A stretch of DNA of 64,000 bases from Silene latifolia (GCF_048544455.1 NC_133526.1:10060001-10124000); one strand, 5' to 3'; positions 12,201 through 23,770 are shown, counted from the stretch's first letter. The notes: a model not told the origin generated them from the sequence alone. Made by a program: numbers and translations.

Positions 12201-12853
12201 ACGAGTCTTAGGATTTTGACGGGAGTATTTATTTAAATTCTATATCTATATGTGTACTTACTATAAGTGAAGGAATAAGAAGATTATATTTTTGTAGAGA
12301 ATGAAAGGATAATGAATGAAAAGTAATCACGCTATATATTTCGAAGTTAGGAGGTTTTTAACTACATATGAAGTAGAAAATAAATCTCAATGTAATGTGT
12401 TCATATATGGAAGGGTGACTTCTTTTAATGTTTTGTTCTATTGGTAGCAACTTGTACTCATATTTTTAAATCCTTTGAAAACAGGGGACGGCAATAGAGC
12501 GTAAATTCATGTTCCAGTACTTATATGGCGTCAAGATTGTCCATAAGACCAGGAGTACCCGAAAATTCAATTTGAGGGATTGTGTCCTCGCCTCAAAACA
12601 ACCAAAACAACCAAGTTATTCACATTTTGGTTTGCCTATTATCCCGAATCAAAAATTTGGAGTTTATTAGACCTTTTTTTTTTTAAAAAAATATCGCTCC
12701 CACAGTCATGTTCATTTATTTACCTTTTTTTTAATTAAAATTAAACAAATGATTGAGAGGGGGGGACTACTCCATATAAGTTATTCACAAATTAAACACC
12801 TAAACATAGTCATTTGTTAACGATCCCGTGATTTTCACGGGTTCCAAAACTAG
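9229..12853 (+). mobile_element. Helitron nested in Helitron A, with paralogous empty site
   Basis: It begins TCTATAAAATATTATT and ends with the hairpin cccgtga...tcacggg (12825-12841) plus ttccaaaaCTAG. It sits between A9228 and T12854. The homologous sequence in Helitron B runs straight through this point ('cttcata' then 'tttaatat' near 16650), so B is the empty site. A second copy of the 5' terminal phrase occurs inside at about 9834. The interior is very AT-rich and has no recognisable gene. Confidence 0.88.
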
Positions 12854-13404
12854 TTTAATATTATAAATTGAAGTATTTAAAAAAAAAACAGGTAGCTTAT
12901 TTCTCACATGTTTCGCTTATTTTGGTAAATAATTTATCCATCAAATACTAACAGCAAAAAAAGATAAATGAAATTTTGGTCAGATAAATTTAAGCTTATT
13001 TTTTTTCGAAACAGGGTCTAAATATGAGATTTTTAATTTCATGATCTCTTGACCTTCATAATATCAAGTTAATTTCTTTTTGATATTTTTTTTGCCCATG
13101 TTTACTTACTTTTGAACCTATTGTTAGGAGTTTATCTCATGTTCCATTTTTAATTTTATAAACTCGATTTATAAAATAAATAGCTATTGGTTCAGAATAC
13201 ATATTAACAATGAGACATTGTAACACAAAATACGTATATATCATAATCATGAGAAATAGAATAAATAAGCAATTGGTTCAAAATAAATAGTGTTCCATAT
13301 AAGAAAATTGTTAACTCTACAATAAGAAAAAACATATTTGATCAAAAGGAAAATTTATCAACCTTGTCCAACTATATCTCTTTTGTCTTGGATGCAGCGA
13401 ATAT

Positions 13405-13650
13405 AAATAAAGTTTCACACTCAAACTTAATTTTAAATAATGTCAACCGTAGGTGTTAGCTAGACATGGGTAAATAAAATATCAGAAATAAAGTTTCAGA
13501 CTCAAACTGAATTTTAAATCATACATATCAACCGTGGGTGTTAGCTAGACATGGGTAAATAAAATATCAGAAATAAAGTTTCAGACTCAAACTGAATTTT
13601 AAATCATGTCAACCGTGTGTGTTAGCTAGACATGGGTAAATAAAATATCA
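13405..13650. repeat. Tandem repeat, three units of about 80 bp
   Basis: A unit containing 'gtgttagctagacatggg' and 'aaataaaatatcag' occurs three times in a row. The matching position in Helitron B (about 17200-17290) has one unit, so the array expanded in Helitron A or contracted in B. Confidence 0.8.
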
Positions 13651-13789
13651 GAAATATTTGAAAACTGTAGAATAAACGATAATATAACATTTATATGGAA
13701 CGAACTGTTTTAAGATATACACAAGTTGATATATGCTTTTGAAAATTTTTATTTGTGACAACTAAGGGCAAGTAATTTTTCTAATTAAT

Positions 13790-14017
13790 ATGGGTATTAG
13801 AAAGCCTACATTCGTCTTGTCCCCTCGCCCGTATGACATCCTTACTTTTAGGAGTCGTTTCTTTCCTATTATTCGAGACTTGGTAGAGTATTTTAGTCCC
13901 GTTAGACTTTGGGAGCAAAATTCATTACCTTTTAGGAATTTCACACTAAATGTACGTCATCCTCTTTGCAATGATCCTATGTATTGTTTTTGCAGATTCG
14001 TCAATACATTAGTTTGA
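13790..14017 (+). other. Conserved 75-residue open frame inside Helitron A, unrecognised
   Basis: The frame opens MGIRKPTFV and contains DLVEYFSPVRLW. Helitron B keeps an equivalent 73-residue frame at 17424-17645 that remains open despite in-frame length changes. I do not recognise the product. It could be a fragment of a host exon captured by the Helitron or a chance open frame. No promoter or start context sets it apart. Confidence 0.3.
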
Positions 14018-16578
14018 CCATGATTTTTGAAATATTAATAGTCAAAGTTATAAACAACGTTTGCCCCTTCAGAAGCAATGGAAAAAATGTTTATTAAGAA
14101 GGGAAAGGAGTATACATGATGAATTATTTAACATAACTCATAATGGTATGTTCTACCAAGTGTGGTATGTTGGTTATGTTGTTGAGGAACATCAACTCCG
14201 TAAGAGGACTATCTAAAGTGACATTTTCTTATTATTAATCGCCATGGGAAATTCGAAATAGAAAGGAAGATAATTACGGGTTCCAAAGTTGGCAAAAGGT
14301 ACTGAACTGAGCATAGGAATGACTTCCTCGGATACAAAGATTTCTTTCGTTCTTAAGCGGAGATAATATACATTGAGGCTATGCTACGCTAAACAATAAA
14401 CAAGAGTCAGGGACAATCACTTAATCATGTTGGAATTTATGTGTTGAAACCAGTTTTTAGTAATGACCACCTTTACGTAGAAGTGGCAAGAACAACGTCA
14501 TCCAAGGGATTAAGGTTCTCATAAATGTATCAAGGTCAAACGAAGGGACATTATTTACAAAAATTTTTTCACAGATTTATCAAATTATGTGTCGTATTAT
14601 ATATTTTGCATGAAGCTTTTAAGGACAAGTAGTCTTAATTTGTGTAATTGTAAATAGTCAAAGACTGTTTCTGTTAAAAACCGATGACACGTGAGATTAT
14701 AAAAATAATCACCCTAGAATCCAATTATATCTGTGAATGTTATACAACTGATATAATCAATATCAAATGCCAACATTTTTGTTGCGTTTTTGTGGGGGAA
14801 ACTGATGATTAATCACTCCTCATCTAAATCAACTGCCGAAATTTGGTTTGCTCTCATTTTCAGCACGATTTGACTTTTTGTTAAATTTAATAGTTTTCTA
14901 TTACCAGACCATGGTAACGTAAACCAACGTTTCAGCGCTGCCATAAAATACTAACTTGGTAACTCAACGATTTTAAATGATGTCATAAAACTAATAAATG
15001 ATGTTGCCCCGTGCATTATATGCAATAGAATCACATCTATTGGAATTCAGTTTGGATTTGATGTTGCGAGAAGTTTATAAGGAGCAAATCCTCTTAATTG
15101 TAGATATATAATCAAGGTAAAATTATGTTTAATAAATCTAACATTTTCTTTGAACACACCATATATGATTATGATAATTTTTGTTTTACGTAACATCATT
15201 CATATTTACGTAGTTGTTGTAGGTTAAAAATAATTTACAAAACTCATAAATGCATGTCTCCGTTATTACGGATTCATTTTGGTGAGTTGCACCATGTTTA
15301 CAGAGAGTGTTTTTTATCGAATTAAAAATCAGTTGTGCTTGCGACAATGAAAAAGCAAAGTACATATTATAACTAAATCAGATGTTATAAGTACTATTGA
15401 ATGTCAAATTTTTATGGTAAAAGCACTAATAATTCATCAATAAACTATACCAATCCCGAATTTTTTTCATCAATAATTCAACATAGTTGGACTTTTTTGT
15501 TAACTTAAGAATATATTTTTACAGTTAATTGCAATAGGAGCCCCGTGCATCGCACGGGCTTTCCAACTAGTACATATATATAAAGCAGAAACTTTTCGAA
15601 CGATATTAGAGAGTCCAACTTTTTTAGAAATCCTAACAAGAGTAGATTTCGAAAAAAGTTAAATAAATAAATTATCCTATTAAAAGTAGATTTCTTAGTA
15701 TTTAAAACAAATTTTAATAAAATTATCCTAATATAAGTAGATCAAATATATTTTAATAAAATTATCCTAATATAAGTAAATTAAAATTATCAAATAGATA
15801 ATAAAAATTCATAATAATTCAAGTTATCGTATTTATTTTCCCCAACTTATGGTCTCATATATTTTTAGTTTGTATTCTCGCATGAAAATTAAAGAAGCTG
15901 GCGGATAAAAGATTAATTAATTTATTAAAGTGTTATGTTAAGATGATGTAGTGTAATCTTAGGCGATTACACGAAATATAAATTACGATTTCATCAAAAT
16001 GTAATCACTAAATTATCATTGGAGTGTGTGTATAGAAATCATAAACATAAATGCCTCTATATACATTCAAGTTATCAATACATAAAACATTTCACTAATC
16101 TATATATGTTACTATTTTTGTTTAACTAATTTACTTTCTATAAGAATGTGGAGATCATTAGATGGAGGAATGAAACCGAGAAAAACTGAAGTATAATTTG
16201 GGGGTTTAAACAACTCAAAGCTTTTGTGTAACAATGGAAAACTCACAGTGTTATTCATATGATGAATTGGCGATCGATTGTAGACTCACGCATTAGTAGT
16301 ATCACCTAATTTCATCTACTACAAAATTTCATATAAACCACCCGCATATGTCCAAGTATTCTAACCATTACGAAATAGTAGGTGCTACATACTCAAAATA
16401 CACTATGTAACTAATTATATTGTGTATTAATGTCATACACATATTCATATACTATATCTTAGATTTCATTATAAAAATTAACTGAAACCTAAAAAATGAG
16501 CTTAAAAGATAACTGGAAATTCGGAACCGATCAGTTAACTGACTAAATAAAAACTGCATTTTAAACTAACCGAAAGAT

Positions 16579-16616
<38 letters not shown>

Positions 16617-17423
16617 ATGGCATAAAAGGACATAGCAAGTACTTCATATTTAATATTATAAATTGAAATATTTAAAAAAAAAAAAACAGGTAACTTATTA
16701 CTCACATGCTTCGCTTATTTTGGTAAATAATTTATCCACCAAATACTTACAACAAAAAAACATAAATGAAATTTTGGTTAGATAAATTTAAGTTTATTTT
16801 TTTCGAAACAGGGCCTAAATATGAGATTTTTAATTCCATGATCTCTTAACCTTCATAATATCAAATTAATTTCTTTTTGATATTTTTTTGGGTCCATGTT
16901 TACTTACTTTTGAACCTATTGTTAGGAGTTAATCTCATGTTCCATTTTTAATTTTATAAACTTGATTAATAAAATAAATAGCTATTGGTCCAGAATAATA
17001 TTAGCAATGAGACATTGTAACACAAAGTACGTATATATCATAATCATGAGAAATAGAATAAATAAGCAATTGATTCAAAATAAATAGCATTCCATATTAA
17101 AAAATTGTTAACTCTACAATAACAAAAAAAAACAAATTTGATCAAAAGGAAAATGTATCACAATTATCCAATTATATCTCTTTTGTCTTGGATACAAATA
17201 ATATAAAATAAAGTTTCAAATCAAACTGAATTTTAAATCACGTCAACCATGGGCGTTAGCTAGACATGGGGTAAACAAAATATCAGAAATATTTGAAAAC
17301 TATAGAATAAGCGAGAATATAACATTTTTATAGAACGAACTATTTTAAGATTTACACAAGTTGATCTATGGTTTGAAATTTTTTACTTGTGACAACTAAG
17401 GGCATGTAATTTTTCTAACTAAT

Positions 17424-17645
17424 ATGGGTATGAGAAAACCTACATTCGTCCAGTCCCCTCGCCGGTGTGACATCTTTGCTTTTAGTCTTTTTTTCCCTAT
17501 TATTCGAGACTTGGTAGAGTATTTTAGTCCCGTTAGACTTTGGGATCAAAATTCATTATCTTTTAGGAAATTCACACTAAATGTACGTCCTCTTCCCAAT
17601 GATCCTATGTATTTCTTTTGCAGAGTCGTCAATACATTAGTCTAA
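17424..17645 (+). other. Conserved 73-residue open frame inside Helitron B
   Basis: This is the counterpart of the frame at 13790-14017, with the same core DLVEYFSPVRLW. It is about two codons shorter and most differences are substitutions. Its function is not recognised. Confidence 0.3.
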
Positions 17646-18309
17646 CCATAAAATACTTATTTGGTAACTCAACGATTTTAAATGATGTCATAAAACTAAT
17701 AAATGATGTTGCCCCGTGCATTCTATGCAATAGAATCACAAATATTTTTTATTGTTGTTTAAAGAATAATAATTCTATTGGAATTCAGTTTGGATTTGAT
17801 GTTGCGAGAAGTTATACAAATAGGATTATACATCCAATTGTACCATAAGCATTGTACAACCAAGGTATAAGAACCCGAGTTTATATGTATTTTTTCTGAG
17901 CTAATTCAAAGTTCATGTTTTTAATGTGTAAATGGATGAGTTCAATACTTTCTAATAAAGCTCATATTATTTAACATAAAATTCAGATACTTTATCACAA
18001 AGCTCAGATTCTACATTGTACAACATATACAACTGGTTATATAATCAATGAATTGGAGAAGTTAATAAGAAGCAAATACTCTTAATTGTAAATATATATA
18101 ATCAAGGTAAAATATGTTTAAGAGATCTAACATTTTATTTGAACACACTATATATAATTATGATAATTGTTGTTTTACGTAACATCATTCAGTTTTACAT
18201 AGTTGTTGTAGGTTAAAATAATTTACAAGACTCATAAAGGTCTGTCTCCGTTATTAGGATTCATTTTGGTGAGCTCCACCATATTTACAAAAGAGTGTTT
18301 TTTATTAAA

Positions 18310-19469
18310 TCCTCCTATTACTAAGAGAATAAAACTTCTCTTAGTTTTCCCTCCAAAAGCCATATAGCTAAATAAGGTAATAAGTAAAATATTCTTTTAT
18401 TATATTATTATTATCTTTTCAATAAATATATTCTTATAGTTAAACTCTAACATTTTAATAAATTCATTACTATAATTTTTCATTAAAATAAATTAAAATT
18501 GGTATTAAACTATAAAACTCTAATCTTTTAATTAAATTCATTATGGTTTTTTCATTAAAATAAAATAAAATTAATACTAAACTATAAGTTACTACATTTT
18601 TTAGTAATGCAATAATTATTACCGTAGAGAATAACTTGACACATGCTTACTACTAGCTTCGTGACAAAAAAAAAACTTAACTTAATTCTTTTTGAATAGT
18701 TTTCCATTTCAATTTTTTGTTTCATATCAAAATACAATGTAGTGAAATATCTCCTATCCTCCTATATATTAAGAGAATAAATTTATCCACAATTTTCCCT
18801 CAAAAATTCACCCATGTTTTAATAAGGAAACAATTGTATTTATGGGTGTTAAATTTTAATAAGGAAACATATGAGAATTATAGTTATATCATGTGAATAT
18901 GTGATAAATTTAAAGAGGTAACAAACTAACAATATAATGGTCATGGAACACCTTTAACTTTTTTTTTTTTTTTTTTTTTTAATTTGGCACTTGACACCCT
19001 ATATATATCAAGATATGTATGGATATTAAAAACAAGTTTTGTTGATAAAAAAATTCCCCTTTACTAAAGGAATAAAAGCTCTATAAATTTTTTTCCACCT
19101 AATTAAGTGAGATGCTCTATGATTGGTACTCACTCCTTATATTATACCATATTAATTCTCTATATCTTTTTTTTTTTTGACATATTAATTCTCTATATAA
19201 TAAATAGGAGATACTACTACAAATTTTAATATACATTAATGGGATATTTTGATTTTGATTTTGTTATACATGTGGGATTGCATTAATAATAATATGTTAA
19301 TATGAGACAAAATATTCTACAAATTTTTTTTCATAATTCTATTTTCTGTCTTGTGATGATAAATATATTCTCTCTTATAACCCTTAAGTATGTTACCAAG
19401 TTATAATGTTTTAACGTCTTTGTACATTATTATCTAAAAAACCGCGCATTTGCGCGGGATCTACATGAG
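18310..19469 (+). mobile_element. Helitron nested in Helitron B
   Basis: It begins TCCTCCTATTACTAAGAG after A18309. It ends with a hairpin (ccgcgcatttgcgcgg) and the tail ctacatgag before T19470. Helitron A is uninterrupted at the matching position near 15310-15330. The terminal TGAG departs from the usual CTRR. Phrases resembling the 5' terminus recur near 18750 and 19055, so further nesting or internal repetition is likely. A T run lies at about 18960-18980. No gene was seen. Confidence 0.7.
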
Positions 19470-19957
19470 TTAAAAACCAATTGTGCTTGCAACAATGAAA
19501 AAGCAAAGTACATATTATAACTAAATCACTTGATGTTATAAGTACTATTGAATGTCAAATTTTTACGGTAAAAGCACTAATAATTCATCAATCAACTATA
19601 CCAATCATGATTTTTTTTTCATCAATGATTCAACATATAGTTGGATTTTTTTGTTACTTAAAAACATATTTTTACAGATAATCCTAATAAGAGCACCGTA
19701 CATCGCACGGGCTTTTCAACTAGTATGTAATATAACACGACAAACAACCATTAATTAGACAATACATCCACTTTTAATTTATAATACTCTGTATAAGCAA
19801 AGTTAAAGACGCCAATTTTAAAAAAATTGGCAATATGAAGTGTTAGAAATTTAAATGATATAAGCTAAATTTGGGTTTTATAGAGGACGAAATAGAGTAG
19901 TAATTTAAAAATACCGTTAGAAATCACTGCGAGATTGTGAAAGGAAGCCATTAATAA

Positions 19958-20479
19958 TCCTCTATTTACTAAATGAATAGGTGAAACTCTCATTTTTCCC
20001 GCCTAAAAATATTTCCTAAAATTGTGCTTTGTATTTTTGGCATATACTATAGATATGAATCATCTAAATAATATATGATGAGTTATAAATAGGCATAATT
20101 TTTTAAACGTAAATATTTATAAAATTCAATATTTTACATTCCCCACAAATTTATCTTCGGTTTTTTTATGATAAAGAAATTGTTTTTAAAAAAAAAAATG
20201 ATAAAAATTCATTGACATTTTAAGAAGTTGTGGCTAAAAAAATTTATTAATAAGAAATTAAAAAAAAATAACATCATTATTTTCTCGGTAAAAGTAAATA
20301 TCTCATTAAAAATACTCAATTCATGACTTCTTAAGATTTTAATTTTAGTTTTTCAAATAAAAATATAATGATAAGAAACATGAAAAATAATTGTCAATGT
20401 CAAATCTATAAATAATACTCTAAAAAAAGAAAAAAAAAACTATATTTATCGCGCATATATTGCACGGGGTCTATACCAG
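19958..20479 (+). mobile_element. Small Helitron-like element
   Basis: It begins TCCTCTATTTACTAAATG after an A and ends with an imperfect hairpin (cgcgcatatattgcacgggg) and ctataccag before a T. Its 5' end resembles that of the element at 18310. About 520 bp, AT-rich, no coding content. Confidence 0.55.
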
Positions 20480-20588
20480 TTTGATATCAACATAAACAAA
20501 TAACACGTAATGGATGATAGATTGATAGTGTGGTTCGACACTTTCAAATTTCGTACTATGACTAGCTATTTTGATGGACTCATTGTAT

Positions 20589-21554
20589 TTTAATTTTGAG
20601 TAAATTATCAATTACACCGATGCATAATCCACTTTTTTACATTTATTCCCACGTCAAATTTTTTTAATGAATTACACCCAAGTTAATAGCTCGGGTTATA
20701 AATTGCACCCAATATCGGATTCCGACCACATTTCCATCAAATTTCAATTTTTTTGGGTTAAAACATTAATTTTAGGACGATTTTGCCCTTCTTCCTTTCT
20801 TTATTAAGCTTATGTTTTTTTTATGTTTAAAATCTCATTCATTCCCAGCTTCTTTAATCTTCTCGCTCATATCTTCCCCAATTTGATTTCCTTCATTGTG
20901 TTCCTCATCAGTCATCATCAAGGTAACTCATTCCCCATTATTTGTTTCCGTTCCTTGTGTTAAGTTTAATTAATTTGCAGTCAATAAAATTCGTGACTTT
21001 GAAGAATGAAGAAGAACTTACCCGGAAATTAAGGTCACCAAAATTAACCTAATTTAATTCCCAACAATCATAAACCCATCAATTAAGGTAAAAAACATTG
21101 AACACTTTCAGAGCAAAGATTAACAATCAAACAATAAACTACAAACACATACGAAAAAAGAGAAAGAATGAGAACTTACATAAATTTGGGGATGGATGAA
21201 CAATCTTTCAAATAAATGAGCTCAATGATTCAAAGATTATGATGGAGATTTGGGGGAGTATTTAGGGGAAAATGTCTGAGGGAAATATTTGGGGAAAGTT
21301 GAGGGAAAATTAAGGAAAAATAGATTGAGGAGATGAAATAGAGAAAGTAACTCAAAAATCACATAAAACTTAGACTAATAGTTGGGGGCAAATTTGTCAT
21401 TTTATAATTTTGTTGCCTGAAAATGGGGTTGAGTGCAAATTATAACATGCGCTAATAACTTGGGCGTAAAATAAAAAAAAATTGACGTGAGAGTAAGTGT
21501 AAAAAAGTGGAGTAAGTGTGGTTGTATGTAATTGATAATTTATTCTTTAATTTT
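20589..21554. mobile_element. Mutator-type MITE with 9-bp target duplication
   Basis: The 9-base direct repeat tttaatttt lies at 20589-20597 and 21546-21554. The element between them (20598-21545) has inverted ends of about 115 bases: left gagtaaattatcaattaca, right (reverse complement) gaataaattatcaattaca. A 9-bp duplication with long inverted ends is the Mutator pattern. The interior has pyrimidine-rich stretches and phrases like 'caaggtaact' that resemble a captured 5' leader with a splice donor. No protein is encoded. Confidence 0.85.
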
Positions 21555-21574
21555 GTGTAATTATATTTATACAC

Positions 21575-21760
21575 ACGTGGGTCAGGTAAAATCTCTCTGA
21601 GAGACGGGTCGGTTCCGGGCGGGTCGATTTAGGCCAAATGTTTGACTACCCGAGGTAGTATTCGTATAATACCACCAATGCTTCAATTTCCCTAATTTCA
21701 CGAATATAATTCCATGGGAGGAAAACATATATTGGATCTCCCGATGAAGTGTAATGGCAA
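21575..21760. repeat. Dispersed repeat R, copy 1
   Basis: The unit begins near 'gtcaggtaaaatc', runs through 'gacgggtcggttccgggcgg', 'tgactacc' and 'ggtagtattcgtataata', and ends in 'gaagtgtaatggcaa'. Other copies lie at 24018 (split by a Helitron), 26476 and, in part, 58690. It may be a promoter or LTR fragment of an element not otherwise present. A copia LTR begins right after it. Confidence 0.7.
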
Positions 21761-21966
21761 TGTTAAGGATAATCATATCCTTCATAATAAGCAACAAACT
21801 ATATAATTGATATGGTCATGATTTTGAGTATAATATCTCACAATTCTATCCTTAATTATAAGAGATTATTATGTTCATACCTAGATCTATCTCATGTATA
21901 TTTGTATAAATAGCTAGCTATTGTAACTCATCTTAATCAAGTCAATAAACATATATCTTCTTCACA
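21761..21966 (+). mobile_element. Ty1/copia LTR, 206 bp
   Basis: The LTR starts TGTTAAGG and ends TTCACA. It is followed at 21967 by tggtatcagagc, the typical copia primer-binding site for initiator methionine tRNA. A TATA-like 'tgtataaata' and 'caataaac' fit promoter and polyadenylation signals. It was inserted into dispersed repeat R. Confidence 0.8.
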
Positions 21967-21978
21967 TGGTATCAGAGC
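21967..21978 (+). other. Primer-binding site of the copia element
   Basis: tggtatcagagc directly after the LTR is complementary to the 3' end of plant initiator methionine tRNA, as in most plant copia elements. Confidence 0.85.
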
Positions 21979-21992
21979 GATTATTGGTGTAG

Positions 21993-22055
21993 GTTTGTTG
22001 CTTATTATGAAGGATATGATTATCCTTAACATGCTCCCTCAAGATGAACTGTCGT
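21993..22055 (-). mobile_element. Inverted 3' end of a second copia copy
   Basis: The 39 bases at 21993-22031 are the reverse complement of the first 39 bases of the LTR at 21761. Just beyond, read on the minus strand, is tcttgagggagca, a polypurine tract ending where the LTR begins. So the 3' end of a minus-strand copia copy meets the 5' end of a plus-strand copy, which is a rearranged junction. Confidence 0.65.
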
Positions 22056-23591
22056 GAGGTTGGGCACGCATGTGATCGAGTTTTGTCCACCCTTTAAAGC
22101 CAAATACCCCCATGTCGTCTTTCTCCCACCACCCACATCGAACCGAAACCGTCCTCATGCCCATACTGCAACCCTACTCGAAGCGCCATCCACATCAACC
22201 TGGACCCTCGACAGTGGTGCCTCACACCACATCTGTAACACCCCGGCTCAAACCGGGTCGAGAGCGGTTACTTATGATAGCTCACCAGGCTGTGTACATG
22301 GCCCACAGATCAACGCGGGTCCTTTATAGCGCATTTTGTCCTCACTCATGCGCATCCCGGGAACCTTCCCAGGAGGTCACCCATCCTAAGACTACTCCCA
22401 GCCAAGCACGCTTAACTTTGGAGTTCTTTCGCATGGATGACCATAAAAGAAAGTGCACTTTGTTGATATGAATAGTACTTCCAATCCCTTTAAGCACTAG
22501 TCATTTAAGCCTATCACTGGACCTCTTCAATTACCGTGGGGTGTTACAACATCACTGATGACCTTAACACCCTCGCTATGCATCAACCTTATGCAGGCCC
22601 TGATGACCTTGTCATTGGTGACGGATCAACCCTTCCTATAACCCATACCGGTTCATTCTCTATCTCGAATTCTGCTCATACTCTTCGTTTTAATAACGTT
22701 CTTTGTGTTCCTTCTATTTCGCGAAAATTGCTTTCAATTTCTCAGTTTTGCATTGACAATAATGTCATTGCTATATTCTCACATGATTTTGTTTTCTTAA
22801 AGGATAAAACCACCGGATCAATCCTTCTTCATGGGCGAAACCGAGCTGGAACTTACGAGTGGAACCCTACACCTAAAGCACTCGTGTCCAGTCGCTCCAA
22901 TGTCGTCTTCTTGTGGCATCACCGTCTTGGGCATCCCTCCACACCAACCCTCAAGCTGCTCAACACCCGTTTTAATTTACGCATTTCAAATTTCCAATTT
23001 TGTAGTTTGTGTTTAATGAACAAAAGCTACAAGTTACCATTCTCAACCTCCACACTAATCTCAAACGCACCATTCGATATTATATTCTCCGACGTATGGA
23101 CATCACCCGTAATTTCGGCTGATGGACTCAAATATTACCTCCTTTTTGTCGACCATTTTACGCATTATATATGGCTTTTTCCCTTAAAGAAAAAATCTGA
23201 CACCGCTTTAACCTTTCATGGTTTCAAATCTTTAATCGAAAATTATTTTAACAAAACCATTAAACAATTTTACTCCAACAATGGAGGCGAATATGTCAAA
23301 TTAACTCCTGATTTATTAAACCAAGGTATCACCCATTTAACCTCATCACCTCATACGCCCGAGCACAATGGTTTTGCCGAGAGACGACATCGCCACATTG
23401 TTGAAACAAGATTGGCCCTCCTAACACACGCCAATCTACCCACCCACTTCCGGCCCTACGCTTTCACCACTACCACATATCTTATCAACCGCTTGCCCAC
23501 ACCCACACTCGACAACGACAACCCATATTACCGCCTCTTTCACCAACAACCTAATTATAATAAGCTTCATAGCTTTGGATGTCTATGTTAG
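22056..23591 (+). pseudogene. Ty1/copia polyprotein fragment (protease to integrase), interrupted
   Basis: The frame contains the aspartic protease motif LDSGASHH (about 22210-22230) and is then split by a solo LTR (22234-22548). It resumes with the GAG-pre-integrase segment (LWHHRLGHPS) and the integrase core. The first catalytic Asp is in FSDVW. The second is replaced by Asn in YSNNGGEY, where the family has Asp. The third region is HNGFAERRHRHIVE. The fragment stops after the LHSFGCLC segment, so reverse transcriptase and RNase H are missing and no 3' LTR follows. Three independent defects (insertion, catalytic substitution and truncation) make it dead. Confidence 0.88.
22229..22553 (-). 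mobile_element. Cassandra-type TRIM solo LTR carrying a 5S rRNA sequence
   Basis: The 315-bp LTR (22234-22548) starts tgtaacaccccgg and ends ggggtgttaca. It is flanked by the 5-bp duplication acatc (22229-22233 and 22549-22553). About 22338-22430 is the reverse complement of the 3' two-thirds of plant 5S rRNA, including aagttaagcgtgcttggc and aggatgggtgacc read on the minus strand. LTRs containing 5S rRNA are the hallmark of Cassandra terminal-repeat retrotransposons in miniature. Only one LTR is present and no internal region, so it is a solo LTR left by recombination. It interrupts the copia protease frame. Confidence 0.93.
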
Positions 23592-23604
23592 CCATGGCCA
23601 TGGC

Positions 23605-23770
23605 TTTGAGGAAAGAGAAGAGGGTCAATTACTAAATGACATGTGGATGAAATTGAGTGTAAATGAGCAAATTGTTCATCAAATGCAATCCTAAAATAGA
23701 AAGGACAACAATTGACCGAGACACCCAAAAATGAAAAAAGACAACAAATGACCGGGACAGAGGGAGTAGA
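23605..23770. mobile_element. Truncated Stowaway-like MITE
   Basis: The right end 'aacaaatgaccgggacag' followed by agggagta matches the family whose better copy is at 34856-35080. The matching left end was not found. It directly abuts the truncated copia frame, so it may mark the deletion breakpoint. Confidence 0.5.

Larger units (their letters stand above)
8188..15570 (+). mobile_element. Helitron A (first of a head-to-tail pair)
   Basis: It starts at the phrase tacatatatataaagcag and ends with a hairpin (cccgtgc, atc, gcacggg, 15542-15558) and CTAG at 15567-15570 before a T. Helitron B follows directly and aligns with it along almost its whole length. Without the nested Helitron at 9229-12853 it is about 3.76 kb. 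It keeps a segment near 14020-14900 that B lacks. No Rep-helicase frame was seen, so it is non-autonomous. The first one to three bases of the 5' end are uncertain because it does not open with the usual TC. Confidence 0.7.
15571..19723 (+). mobile_element. Helitron B (second of the head-to-tail pair)
   Basis: It begins with the same phrase as Helitron A, immediately after A's CTAG, and ends with hairpin-like ccgtacatcgcacgg and CTAG at 19720-19723. With the nested Helitron at 18310-19469 removed it is about 3.0 kb. A T run of more than 30 bases (about 16581-16611) replaces a short T run in A. No transposase is encoded. Confidence 0.72.

Noticed and set aside
22338-22430. 5S rRNA gene on the minus strand
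   Set aside because: Only part of the 5S sequence is present, and it lies inside an LTR with TG...CA ends and a 5-bp target duplication, which identifies a Cassandra-type LTR.
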